From Bacteroidota bacterium (GTDB lineage: Bacteria; Spirochaetota; Spirochaetia; JABMQR01), in contig JABMQR010000042.1 of the NCBI GenBank assembly GCA_013202335.1, positions 1 through 24,176 on the forward strand: a stretch of DNA of 24,176 nt, given 5' to 3'. Made by a program: the position numbers and the translations under genes. Of this stretch, positions 1-7,770 are shown in pieces. The notes beneath the pieces are model-generated. The model searched no databases and had not been told where the DNA came from. It saw nothing but the letters and a program-made list of their open reading frames with translations. Position 1 is the stretch's first letter. Each line of letters begins with the position of its first letter.

Positions 1-98
1 ATGTAACAATCATTGACAAAAACCTTGAGAATTTCCTCCCGATTAAGAGTATAGGTACACAGGGAGTTCAGGTTACATCAGGTGGAGGTATAAACTAA
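1..98 (+). CDS. hflK: HflK C-terminus (partial, 5' end outside window)
   Basis: The frame that begins with the GTA codon at 3 reads VTIIDKNLENFLPIKSIG and ends at TAA 96-98. This matches the C-terminal tail of HflK, where an IIDxxLxxxLP motif is followed by a short Gly/Ser-rich end. The stop shares one base with the ATG of hflC (TAATG), so the two genes are translationally coupled, as is usual for hflK-hflC. HflK is a membrane SPFH/band-7 protein that forms a cage with HflC around the FtsH protease. Only about 31 residues are visible; the identification relies on this tail plus the neighbour. Confidence 0.85.
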   Translation, partial: VTIIDKNLENFLPIKSIGTQGVQVTSGGGIN

Positions 99-1090
99 TG
101 AAAAAACTTATAACTACATTAATAATAATAGTTGTACTTGTTATCATCTTATTCATATTGGGACCCTTCTATTTATTGAACGAAGGCGAACAGGCTGTAA
201 TTACCCGTTTTGGTGCTATAGTGAATACACAGACAGAAGCTGGCTTGAAATTTAAAGTTCCTTTTGTTGATAACGTTGTAAAATATTCTAAAAAAGTTCT
301 CTCCTGGGATGGTGATTCACAAAGGATTCCAACGAAAGAGAATCAGTTTATTTGGGTAGACACTACAGCAAGATGGAAAATCATTGATCCGTTAAAATTT
401 TATGAAGCGGTAAATACTATTGATCAGGGCTATGCACGGCTTGATGATATTGTTGATTCAACAGTCCGAACTATAATTGCTGAAAATTTTCTCAGTGAGG
501 CTGTCAGAAATTCAAATAGAATTAATGAAATGATTATAACAGAGCAGCTTCAGGCAGAAAATATTGAGGATTCAGACCAGTTGAAAAACCTCACCCAAAT
601 TAAAACCCAATCTGAAGCTATTACAAAAGGAAGAGAAAAACTCTCGGAAGAGATGTTTAAATTAGCTTCAGGAATAACAATTGAAGAGTATGGTATTGAA
701 CTTCTGGATATCTTGGTACGTCAAATAAGATACTCAGATGACCTCACTGAGAGTGTGTATGACAGAATGATTAAAGAGAGAAACCAGATAGCGGAAGCGT
801 ATCGATCCTATGGTGAAGGTAAAAAAGCTGAGTGGTTGGGCAAGCAGGAGAATGATAAAAAAACTATTTTATCTGAAGCGTATGCAACCTCAGAACAGAT
901 TAAGGGTACTGCAGATGCAGAAGCTACCAAAATTTATGCAGACTCCTATTCAGCAGATCCTACCTTTTTTGAATTCTGGAGAACACTGGAATCGTATAAA
1001 AAAGTTATAGCACCATTGGATAAAATACTTTCGACAGAGATGGAGTACTTTGACTACTTGTATACAAAAGAGGGCTCAACAAATAAATAA
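98..1090 (+). CDS. hflC: HflC, SPFH/band-7 modulator of FtsH protease
   Basis: A 330-residue protein with one N-terminal membrane anchor (about residues 4-22, rich in Ile, Val and Leu). It is followed by an SPFH/band-7 domain: NEGEQAVITRFGAIV, then the VDTTARWKIIDPLKFY region, then the IRYSDDLTESVYDRMIKER segment typical of HflC. A charged Ala/Glu-rich coiled coil (about residues 225-285) precedes the C-terminal tail. The family sits in the inner membrane with its bulk outside the cytoplasm and restrains FtsH through the HflK-HflC complex. The start overlaps the hflK stop by one base and is preceded by GGTGGAGG at 81-88. Length and domain order are normal for the family, and a strong terminator follows. 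Confidence 0.93.
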   Translation: MKKLITTLIIIVVLVIILFILGPFYLLNEGEQAVITRFGAIVNTQTEAGLKFKVPFVDNVVKYSKKVLSWDGDSQRIPTKENQFIWVDTTARWKIIDPLKFYEAVNTIDQGYARLDDIVDSTVRTIIAENFLSEAVRNSNRINEMIITEQLQAENIEDSDQLKNLTQIKTQSEAITKGREKLSEEMFKLASGITIEEYGIELLDILVRQIRYSDDLTESVYDRMIKERNQIAEAYRSYGEGKKAEWLGKQENDKKTILSEAYATSEQIKGTADAEATKIYADSYSADPTFFEFWRTLESYKKVIAPLDKILSTEMEYFDYLYTKEGSTNK

Positions 1091-1113
1091 ACGTTTTTTT
1101 TAATGTTCTTTTT

Positions 1114-1119
1114 TATAAT
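1114..1119 (+). promoter_or_regulatory. Putative -10 element for murE
   Basis: A perfect TATAAT lies directly before the left arm of the hflC terminator. No good -35 lies 16-18 bases upstream, where the sequence is acgttt and T-rich. If used, transcription would begin near 1126, just past the left arm, so the new RNA could not form the terminator and would read into murE. This is inference from spacing only. Confidence 0.35.
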
Positions 1120-1165
1120 GCCGGGTAATGCATGATTAACAAATCATGTATCCCGGCATTTTTTT
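1117..1165 (+). terminator. Rho-independent terminator after hflC
   Basis: A perfect 9-bp outer stem (AATGCCGGG at 1117-1125 with CCCGGCATT at 1152-1160) encloses a second 7-bp stem (CATGATT at 1131-1137 with AATCATG at 1142-1148). A T-run follows at 1159-1165. It lies 26 bases after the hflC stop and ends 35 bases before the murE start. An ATG at 1132, in frame with murE, lies inside the loop region and is unlikely to be a start. Confidence 0.88.
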
Positions 1166-1200
1166 ATGGTACAAATCCTGTGCTTTTGATACCATACAGT

Positions 1201-2730
1201 ATGGATTGCTGCACTAACTTAAAAAGTCTTGTCAAAAATATCACAGATTGTCAAATCACTGGTTCTCTGGATGTAGAAATTACCGGGCTTACTCATGACT
1301 CCCGCAATTGTTCTCATGGTTATATCTTCTTTGCAATTCATGGTATTCATTATGATGGACATGCGTATATTAATTCAGCTATTGCTAACGGAGCTCTGGT
1401 AATTATTTATTCAGAGTCGTTAAGTCAATATCTGGAAGGAGTTACGTATATACAAACCGGCTCTGTTTATGAATCCATATCAAAAATAAGTTCTGCCTAT
1501 TACAACAACCCTTCCAAGGCAATAAAAGTTATTGGTATTACGGGTACTGACGGGAAAACCAGTACCTGTGATTACATTTATCAACTACTTACATTGGCAA
1601 ATAGAGATACTTCTCTTCTGAGTTCTGTTTGGCAGGACAATGGAACGGGGAAAGTGCGCAATTTAATGCATATAACAACACCGGATGCTATTGAAGTGCA
1701 TAAATTTCTTCATGATTCTGTTAATAACGGATGTGAGTTTGCTGTTGTTGAAGCCAGTTCTCATGGGCTTTCAAATGATTTACAGAGATTGGCTGATGTG
1801 TATTTCACGTTGGGCATTTGTACTAATATTACATCTGATCATCTGGATTTTCATAAAACCAGAAGTTCTTACATTGAAGCAAAAATGAACTTATTTCGCC
1901 AGCTAAGTAAAAAAAGTGGTATAGCAATTATTCCGCATGAGGCAGATTGGGTTAATAATGTTCATACTATTATTAAAGACAGGTCCAAGATTCATACATG
2001 GAGAATTCTTGAAGAAGGCTCTGTATTACCAAATGATGCATCTTATATTCTGTCGATTTCAAAAATTGAAAAAACTGGTGTTTCGATAATAGTTCACTCG
2101 GGTAATACCAAATATAAAATTAAAACTCCTTTTCTGTTCCCTGTACAAATCAGTAATTTTGCACCGGCTCTCATTACTCTGTTTTTGCTAAGTGATAAAA
2201 GCTCATTATTACATGATAAAGTTTTTGAAAAAATTGAACCAATACCGGGAAGATTCAATATACTTGAACGTGAGGGTGCGGCAACAATTATGGTGGATTT
2301 TGCTCATACAGGACATGCCTTTCATACAATTTTCAATAATGTTCTTGGTATATATCCTAAAAGAAATTTTCTTGCAGTCTTTGGGAGTGCAGGATGCCGT
2401 GATACTTCAAAAAGAGAGCATCTGGGTCGTATTGCTTCGCAATATTGTACTATTATAATTTTAACAGATGAAGATCCAAGAGAAGAAGATTCATTGAATA
2501 TACTTCATGATATCAGATCAGGAATCCCTGCAAATTACCCAGGAACCATAATACTACAACCAGAGCGCAGAAAGGCTATAAAAACAGCACTTCAGTTTGC
2601 AAAAACAGATGATATAATTTTTTGTTTAGGCAAAGGACATGAGACTTCTATTGAGAAGAAAGGGGTTTTTTATCCCTGGGATGAAGAAAAAGTAATACTT
2701 GAACTTATTAAGACTCAAGGAGATGATTAA
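1201..2730 (+). CDS. murE: UDP-N-acetylmuramoyl-tripeptide synthetase (MurE), probably not diaminopimelate-specific
   Basis: This cytoplasmic Mur ligase adds the third amino acid to UDP-MurNAc-L-Ala-D-Glu, using ATP. Counting from ATG 1201 (509 residues), the domains are N-terminal (THDSR at 31-35), central with the P-loop GITGTDGKTS at 112-121, EASSHGL at 184-190, DHLDFH at 213-218 and the probable carbamoylated Lys228 (EAKMNLF), and C-terminal with GRFN at 350-353, DFAHT at 366-370, KREHLGRIA at 404-412 and GKGHE at 477-481. The substrate-selecting loop reads DEDPREE (423-429); EDPR replaces the DNPR of diaminopimelate enzymes. Spirochaete peptidoglycan typically carries L-ornithine, so ornithine is a reasonable guess. 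The longer frame from 1132 is rejected because that ATG lies in the terminator. The chosen start has only a weak ribosome-binding site. Two bases separate the gene from ddl. Confidence 0.92.
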   Translation: MDCCTNLKSLVKNITDCQITGSLDVEITGLTHDSRNCSHGYIFFAIHGIHYDGHAYINSAIANGALVIIYSESLSQYLEGVTYIQTGSVYESISKISSAYYNNPSKAIKVIGITGTDGKTSTCDYIYQLLTLANRDTSLLSSVWQDNGTGKVRNLMHITTPDAIEVHKFLHDSVNNGCEFAVVEASSHGLSNDLQRLADVYFTLGICTNITSDHLDFHKTRSSYIEAKMNLFRQLSKKSGIAIIPHEADWVNNVHTIIKDRSKIHTWRILEEGSVLPNDASYILSISKIEKTGVSIIVHSGNTKYKIKTPFLFPVQISNFAPALITLFLLSDKSSLLHDKVFEKIEPIPGRFNILEREGAATIMVDFAHTGHAFHTIFNNVLGIYPKRNFLAVFGSAGCRDTSKREHLGRIASQYCTIIILTDEDPREEDSLNILHDIRSGIPANYPGTIILQPERRKAIKTALQFAKTDDIIFCLGKGHETSIEKKGVFYPWDEEKVILELIKTQGDD

Positions 2731-2732
2731 TA

Positions 2733-3851
2733 ATGAATGAACATATTCTCCTAATTTTTGGAGGGAAATCTGCTGAGCATGAAATCTCTTGTATTTCTGC
2801 CGCCTCAATATACAAGGCTCTTACTGACATAGAATATACCGTTACCTGCGTTGGTGTAACACTAAATAATTGTATGTACTTGCAGGAACCGGTTATTCGC
2901 TATGATAAAAAGACTTCTTCAGAATTTATAGCTATACAGGAAAATGAAACTAATTCTGTTGCGTTACATCCTGGTAAAGGATTTTTTTGTAATGGAGCAA
3001 AACTCTCAATTGATATCATTTTTCCTATTATTCACGGTAACTTTGGTGAGGACGGGCGTCTTCAAGGATTATTTGATTTTTTACCTATACCCTATATAGG
3101 TTGTAATTTTTTCAGCTCCTGCCTTGGTTTTTCTAAATATACCGCTAAACTTTATTGGGAGAGATCAAATTTACCCGTTGTCCCCTACCTGGTAGTAAAT
3201 GATTATGCGTATAATTTCAATTTCAGTAAGGAACCAGTTAACTTTGAAAAAAGTACATATTTTTCAAAATTAGTTGCTGATATTGAAAATAAACTAACAT
3301 ACCCGATTTTTATAAAACCGGAAAATTCCGGATCGTCTATAGGGGTTTCCAAAGTTTTACACCCAAAAGATATTCACAAAGCTATAGTTTTAGCAGCTAA
3401 AGCATCAAATAGGATTCTTATAGAACAGGCAGTAATCGGTCGGGAACTTGAATTCAGTGTCTTAGGCAGGAATAAAGATTTTTATATATCAGAACCTGGT
3501 GAAATAATTACCGATCAGCAGTTTTATACATTTGAAGCTAAGTATTCATCTAATCGTGATACGACTAAAATACAAGTACCTGCCTTTCTGCCTCATGCTC
3601 TAATTACAGAGGCAAAAGAGCTTGCACATTTAGCTTTTACATCTCTTTTATGCAAAGGATTTGCAAGAATAGATATGCTTTATGAATCTAAAAATAATAA
3701 ATTATATTTAAATGAGATAAATACCCTCCCCGGCTTTACGGAAAGCAGTATGTTTATAAAACTAATTGAAAACGGTGGGCTGTCATGGAGAACTCTTATG
3801 AAAAAACTCATTAAATTTGCTATGGAAGAATTTAAAGAGAATCAGAATTAA
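2733..3851 (+). CDS. ddl: D-alanine--D-alanine ligase
   Basis: An ATP-grasp ligase (372 residues) making the D-Ala-D-Ala dipeptide for peptidoglycan precursors. Visible signatures are GGKSAEHEIS at 10-19, HGNFGEDGRLQGL at 101-113, the ATP-grasp core IKPENSGSSIGVS at 194-206, EQAVIGRELEFSV at 231-243, and the C-terminal metal/substrate segment ARIDMLY...LNEINTLPGFTESSMF at 311-341. A longer linker around residues 160-187 (NDYAYNFNFSKEPVN and following) makes it slightly bigger than short DdlB enzymes. AAGGAGAT inside the end of murE serves as ribosome-binding site, so murE and ddl form a cell-wall pair. I see no VanA-type evidence for D-lactate specificity. Confidence 0.94.
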   Translation: MNEHILLIFGGKSAEHEISCISAASIYKALTDIEYTVTCVGVTLNNCMYLQEPVIRYDKKTSSEFIAIQENETNSVALHPGKGFFCNGAKLSIDIIFPIIHGNFGEDGRLQGLFDFLPIPYIGCNFFSSCLGFSKYTAKLYWERSNLPVVPYLVVNDYAYNFNFSKEPVNFEKSTYFSKLVADIENKLTYPIFIKPENSGSSIGVSKVLHPKDIHKAIVLAAKASNRILIEQAVIGRELEFSVLGRNKDFYISEPGEIITDQQFYTFEAKYSSNRDTTKIQVPAFLPHALITEAKELAHLAFTSLLCKGFARIDMLYESKNNKLYLNEINTLPGFTESSMFIKLIENGGLSWRTLMKKLIKFAMEEFKENQN

Positions 3852-3876
3852 ACTGGCAGATAACTATGGAGATAAT

Positions 3877-5061
3877 GTGGCAGTTCCTTGTTTCTTTCAT
3901 GTTGATATGGATGCTTTCTATGCATCTATTGAACAGATTGATAATCCTCAACTAAAAGGTAAACCGGTAATAGTTGGGGGAACCTCAACCAGAGGTGTTG
4001 TCTCTGCATGCTCATATGAAGCACGAACATATGGTGTGCATTCAGCAATGCCTATCTTTCAAGCAAGAAAGTTATGTCCTGAAGGTTCATTTCTTCCAGT
4101 CCGTATGTCAAGGTATCTTGAAATGAGTCGTTTCATTATGGAAATTTTGCGTGAATTTTCACCATCCATACAGCAGATTTCCATAGATGAGGGGTTCCTT
4201 GATATGACTGGTACTGAATTACTATTAGGGGATCCCAAATCAGTAGCAATCAAATTAAAACAGAAAGTTCTGGAAAAAACCGGATTAACAATTTCTATTG
4301 GTATTGGACCTTCAAAATTTATTGCAAAAATGGCCTCAGCACACTGTAAACCAAATGGACTCCTTCAAATTTTTTCCGGACATGAGATACTCTTTTTAGA
4401 TTCGTGTAAAATCAGAGAAATCTGGGGAATTGGGAAAAAAGCTTCAGAATCTCTTGCTGATAAGGGAATCTCATCAGTTAAACAGCTAAGAACGTTTGAC
4501 AGGGATACTTTATGTAAGTTATTCGGTACTTCAGCAGGAAGTTATTACTATAATGCCTGTCGGGGAATTGATCCGGGTATTTTTTCGGACACACCTAAAA
4601 GTCGTTCAATCAGTAATGAAACAACTCTGCAAACGGATGAGTCGGATGGTATGATCATTAGACAAATTTTATTTGATCTTAGCCATCAGGTTTTTTTTAG
4701 AACTTTAACAGAAGGAATAATAGGGAAAACTGCATATATTAAAATAAAATATGCAGATTTTAGTAGTGTTTCATCACAAAAAACATATGAACAGCCTCTT
4801 TTATCGGCAGAACAACTTTTTAGCTCTGTATGGGATCTTTTTTCACTTCGCTGGAATAAAAAACCGCTTCGGCTTGTTGGTGTTGGTATAGGTTCAATTG
4901 AAAATCGTGATACACCAATGCAGCCTGAGTTGTTTGAAACAACATACGGACGTAAAAATGATCTGGAAAAGGCGATCCAATCAATGAAAGCGTCAGGTAT
5001 GCACTTGATAAAGGCTTCTACTCTAAAACAGCAAATTGATAAAAAAGTAAAAAAAAAGTAA
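3877..5061 (+). CDS. dinB: DNA polymerase IV (Y-family translesion polymerase)
   Basis: An error-prone Y-family polymerase, 394 residues from the preferred start. The palm carries DMDAFYASIE (acidic residues D10 and D12, probable steric-gate Tyr15) and SIDEGFLDMTG, with catalytic D104 and E105. Next come SIGIGPSKFIAKMAS and the helix-hairpin-helix segment IREIWGIGKKASESL. A little-finger domain follows, with QPELF at 349-353 resembling a sliding-clamp-binding peptide. The frame is open back to an ATG at 3817 inside ddl, but that has no ribosome-binding site and adds 20 residues not expected before the conserved FFHVDMD. GTG 3877 has GGAG at 3868-3871 with five bases of spacing, and leaves 25 bases after the ddl stop. 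The second catalytic motif has Gly where Ala is usual (SIDEA), a small change. No LexA-like box is visible next to this gene. Confidence 0.93.
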   Translation: MAVPCFFHVDMDAFYASIEQIDNPQLKGKPVIVGGTSTRGVVSACSYEARTYGVHSAMPIFQARKLCPEGSFLPVRMSRYLEMSRFIMEILREFSPSIQQISIDEGFLDMTGTELLLGDPKSVAIKLKQKVLEKTGLTISIGIGPSKFIAKMASAHCKPNGLLQIFSGHEILFLDSCKIREIWGIGKKASESLADKGISSVKQLRTFDRDTLCKLFGTSAGSYYYNACRGIDPGIFSDTPKSRSISNETTLQTDESDGMIIRQILFDLSHQVFFRTLTEGIIGKTAYIKIKYADFSSVSSQKTYEQPLLSAEQLFSSVWDLFSLRWNKKPLRLVGVGIGSIENRDTPMQPELFETTYGRKNDLEKAIQSMKASGMHLIKASTLKQQIDKKVKKK

Positions 5062-5070
5062 AATAGTTAT

Positions 5071-5577
5071 ATGTCATTACATATTGTACTCCTGGAACCA
5101 GAAATCCCACAAAACACAGGGAACATTGCTCGAACTTGTGCTGCATTGAATGCCTCTCTTCATTTAATCCGACCTCTTGGCTTTTTATTACATGATAAAT
5201 ATCTAAAACGTGCAGGTCTTGATTATTGGGACAAATTAGAAGTTTTTTTATACGATTCTATTGATGATTTTTTGTTGAAAGTTGATGATGAATCTGTTTT
5301 CATGTTTACAACAAAGGCAAAAAGTCTCTATACTGAAAGAAAATACCCAGAAACAACCTACTTACTGTTTGGCAAAGAATCACAAGGAATTCCAGAGGAA
5401 TTGCTGATAAAATATCATACTAATACAGTAAGAATTCCGATGGTTGATGATGCCCGTTCTCTAAACCTTGCAAACACAGCAGCAATCGCCGCATATGAAT
5501 ATTGTCGACAACATCAATTTTCGGGTTTAAATCGACTTGGAGAACTTCATCACCTATCCTGGCCTGATAATTTATAA
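5071..5577 (+). CDS. trmL: tRNA (cytidine/uridine-34 2'-O)-methyltransferase TrmL
   Basis: A 168-residue single-domain SPOUT methyltransferase. Diagnostic segments are LLEPEIPQNTGNIARTC near the N-terminus, LHLIRPLGF, KRAGLDYWDK, the knot segment LLFGKESQGIPEELL, and RIPMVDDARSLNLANTAAIAAYEY near the C-terminus, which forms the S-adenosylmethionine-binding trefoil knot. The family methylates the ribose at the wobble position of leucine tRNAs. It starts nine bases after the dinB stop with a poor ribosome-binding site (A-rich sequence only), so translation probably depends on the upstream genes. Length is normal. The alternative TrmH/SpoU families differ in these motifs. Confidence 0.92.
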   Translation: MSLHIVLLEPEIPQNTGNIARTCAALNASLHLIRPLGFLLHDKYLKRAGLDYWDKLEVFLYDSIDDFLLKVDDESVFMFTTKAKSLYTERKYPETTYLLFGKESQGIPEELLIKYHTNTVRIPMVDDARSLNLANTAAIAAYEYCRQHQFSGLNRLGELHHLSWPDNL

Positions 5578-5642
5578 GAAGAAAAGGTTGCATATACACA
5601 CTAAAATAATTAGTATACAAATTATTAAGGAGGAGAGAAAGG

Positions 5643-6437
5643 ATGAGAAAAATAGGGTTCATTGGATGCGGAAATATGGGATCTTCTATGGCAAGAGCAT
5701 TTTCTCTCTCTTTAGATGATCTCGAGCTCTTCCTTTATGATACTGACACAGCTAGAAGTTCTCAATTGGCATCTGAACTTAAAGCAAAGGCTGAAACCTC
5801 ATTAGAATCTCTCATAATGCAGACAGAAATAACAATTCTTGCTGTTAAACCACAAATCCTTCCTCAAATCTACCCATTATTAGCTAAAATAAAAGAAAAC
5901 CATTCGTACATATCTATTGCAGCAGGAGTTTCAATAAATTCGCTTGCCAAAGGATTGAACACAAACCAGATTATAAGATTTATGCCAAATATTGCTGCTT
6001 CAGTTTCAAAAGCAGTTACTGCTATTGCCTCCTCACCGGAAGCAAATGAACTATTTGTACAGGAAGCAAACAGTCTGGCGTTAACCTGCGGAACTCTGTT
6101 TCCTCTCTCTGAAAAGCTGTTTCCTGCATTTATTGGGATATCTGGTTCAGCGATTGCATTTTTCTATCAGTTTCTCCATGCCGTAGCACTCGGAGGTACT
6201 AAAGAAGGCATTCCATATGCTCAATCCTTAGCAATAGCATCCCAAACATTCTCAGGGGCTATTGAACTTATGGTTGAATCCGGCAGCAGTCCACAAGAGC
6301 TAATAACCACAGTTACATCAGCAGCCGGAACAACAATTGAAGGAATTGCTGCACTTGAAAACGGCGGAATGAATGCTGCAGTTATGAATGCAGTTACTGC
6401 ATCTTCTCAGAGAGCAAAGGATCTTGAAAAAAACTAA
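5643..6437 (+). CDS. proC: Pyrroline-5-carboxylate reductase
   Basis: Catalyses the last step of proline synthesis, the NAD(P)H-dependent reduction of pyrroline-5-carboxylate. The protein (264 residues) begins with the Rossmann motif IGFIGCGNMG (Gly-rich at 8-13). It continues with ITILAVKPQILPQI, the RFMPNIAASV segment and a C-terminal helical dimerisation domain ending SAAGTTIEGIAALENGGMN, the counterpart of the family's SPGGTT signature. AAGGAGGAG at 5627-5635 is one of the strongest ribosome-binding sites in the window and fixes the start. The 65-bp gap after trmL could hold a weak promoter (TTGCAT 5588 and TAGTAT 5611, 17 bases apart), unproven. proB and proA lie about 5 kb downstream on the other strand, so all three steps are encoded here. 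Confidence 0.93.
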   Translation: MRKIGFIGCGNMGSSMARAFSLSLDDLELFLYDTDTARSSQLASELKAKAETSLESLIMQTEITILAVKPQILPQIYPLLAKIKENHSYISIAAGVSINSLAKGLNTNQIIRFMPNIAASVSKAVTAIASSPEANELFVQEANSLALTCGTLFPLSEKLFPAFIGISGSAIAFFYQFLHAVALGGTKEGIPYAQSLAIASQTFSGAIELMVESGSSPQELITTVTSAAGTTIEGIAALENGGMNAAVMNAVTASSQRAKDLEKN

Positions 6438-6458
6438 ATTCGTGGTAAAGGAACTTAT

Positions 6459-7739
6459 ATGATAGACCTGAAAGAACTAAGACAAAGAAAAGAAGAGATT
6501 CAAAACAATATAACAGTACGCAATATGCAGGTAGATCTTGAAGAGATTCTCTTACTACAGGATAAACGAGCATCCCTTATACAGGAAAATGAAGACTTGA
6601 GGATGCAAAGAAATGAAAATGCAAAAAAGATGAAAGGTAAATTGTCTCAGGAAGAGAGAAGTTTACTTATCCAGGAAGGCAAGCGACTAAAAGAAGCTAT
6701 TGGGAATATCGATCATACTCTCACTCTCACAGAGAAAGATTATTACAAATCAGCAGCACAAATCCCTAATTATGCACATCCATCTGCTCCTATAGGTAAA
6801 GAGGATAAAGATAATCTGGAATTGAAAAGAAGTGGAGACATTCCCATTTTTAATTTTAAGGCGAAAGACCATGTTGAACTTGGAACAGCTCTGGATCTAA
6901 TAGATTTTGAGACAGCAGCACAAGTTTCAGGGACAAAGTTTTATTATCTTAAAAACGATGCGGTTATTCTGGATCTTGCTTTACAGCGCTATACAATGGA
7001 TATTTTACGAAAACATGGATTTACTCTAACCATTACTCCTGATATTGCCAAAGAGACCGTTGTTGAGGGTATTGGATTTAATCCAAGGGGATCTGAAAGT
7101 AATATCTATACAATTGAAGATACAGGAACATGCCTTGTTGGTACTGCAGAAATAACTCTTGGTGGTTATTATGCAGGTAAAATTTTTGATGCTGAAGAAC
7201 TCCCGATCAAGCTTGCCGGGCTTTCTCATTGTTTTAGAAGAGAAGCAGGGGCCTCCGGTCAATATTCCAAAGGTCTTTACAGAGTTCATCAATTTACTAA
7301 AATTGAAATGTTTGTATATGCTCTACCCGAAGAGTCTGAACGTATCCATGAAGAACTTCTTTCCGTTGAAGAAGAAATATTCCAGGGTCTTGAGATACCT
7401 TATCGCGTTGTTGATACCTGTACAGGCGATTTAGGGGCTCCTGCTTACCGTAAATATGATATTGAAGCATGGATGCCCGGCAGAGGGGATTCAGGTGACT
7501 GGGGAGAGATTACCAGTGCTTCCAACTGTACTGATTACCAGGCAAGAAGATTGGGATCACGATATAGATCTAACGGAAAAATACAATTTGTTCATATGCT
7601 TAATGGTACAGCAATAGCAATCTCCAGATCTTTAATTGCTATACTTGAGAATTTCCAACAAGAAGATGGGTCTGTACGAATACCGAAAAACCTTATACCT
7701 TATACAGGGTTTGAGACTATTCAAGCAGCAAAAAACTAA
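6459..7739 (+). CDS. serS: Serine--tRNA ligase
   Basis: A class II aminoacyl-tRNA synthetase charging tRNA-Ser (426 residues). The first ~105 residues form the charged coiled-coil arm that contacts the tRNA long variable arm. The catalytic domain shows TAE at 229-231, motif 2 with FRREAGA at 259-265, FTKIEMF at 279-285, the GRGDSGDWGEITSASNCTDYQARR region from 341, and motif 3 LNGTAIAISRSL at 381-392, with Arg390 in place for ATP. The canonical LNGSGLA appears here as LNGTAIA. It begins 21 bases after proC with AAAGGAA upstream, so it is probably co-transcribed with proC. Confidence 0.96.
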   Translation: MIDLKELRQRKEEIQNNITVRNMQVDLEEILLLQDKRASLIQENEDLRMQRNENAKKMKGKLSQEERSLLIQEGKRLKEAIGNIDHTLTLTEKDYYKSAAQIPNYAHPSAPIGKEDKDNLELKRSGDIPIFNFKAKDHVELGTALDLIDFETAAQVSGTKFYYLKNDAVILDLALQRYTMDILRKHGFTLTITPDIAKETVVEGIGFNPRGSESNIYTIEDTGTCLVGTAEITLGGYYAGKIFDAEELPIKLAGLSHCFRREAGASGQYSKGLYRVHQFTKIEMFVYALPEESERIHEELLSVEEEIFQGLEIPYRVVDTCTGDLGAPAYRKYDIEAWMPGRGDSGDWGEITSASNCTDYQARRLGSRYRSNGKIQFVHMLNGTAIAISRSLIAILENFQQEDGSVRIPKNLIPYTGFETIQAAKN

Positions 7740-7746
7740 TTATCAG

Positions 7747-7758
7747 GAACAGATGTTC
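7747..7758. promoter_or_regulatory. GAAC-N4-GTTC inverted repeat upstream of pncB
   Basis: GAACAGATGTTC fits the Bacillus-type LexA/DinR half-site spacing (GAAC-N4-GTTC) and is followed by G. It lies 12 bases before the pncB ATG, where a ribosome-binding site would normally be. It may equally be a small RNA hairpin or chance. No regulator is visible in the window. Confidence 0.25.
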
Positions 7759-7770
7759 GGGATGTAAAAA

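Noticed and set aside
1132..1200. N-terminal 23-residue extension of MurE from ATG 1132.
   Set aside because: The codons lie inside a strong terminator hairpin, have no ribosome-binding site, and add residues before the usual MurE N-terminus.
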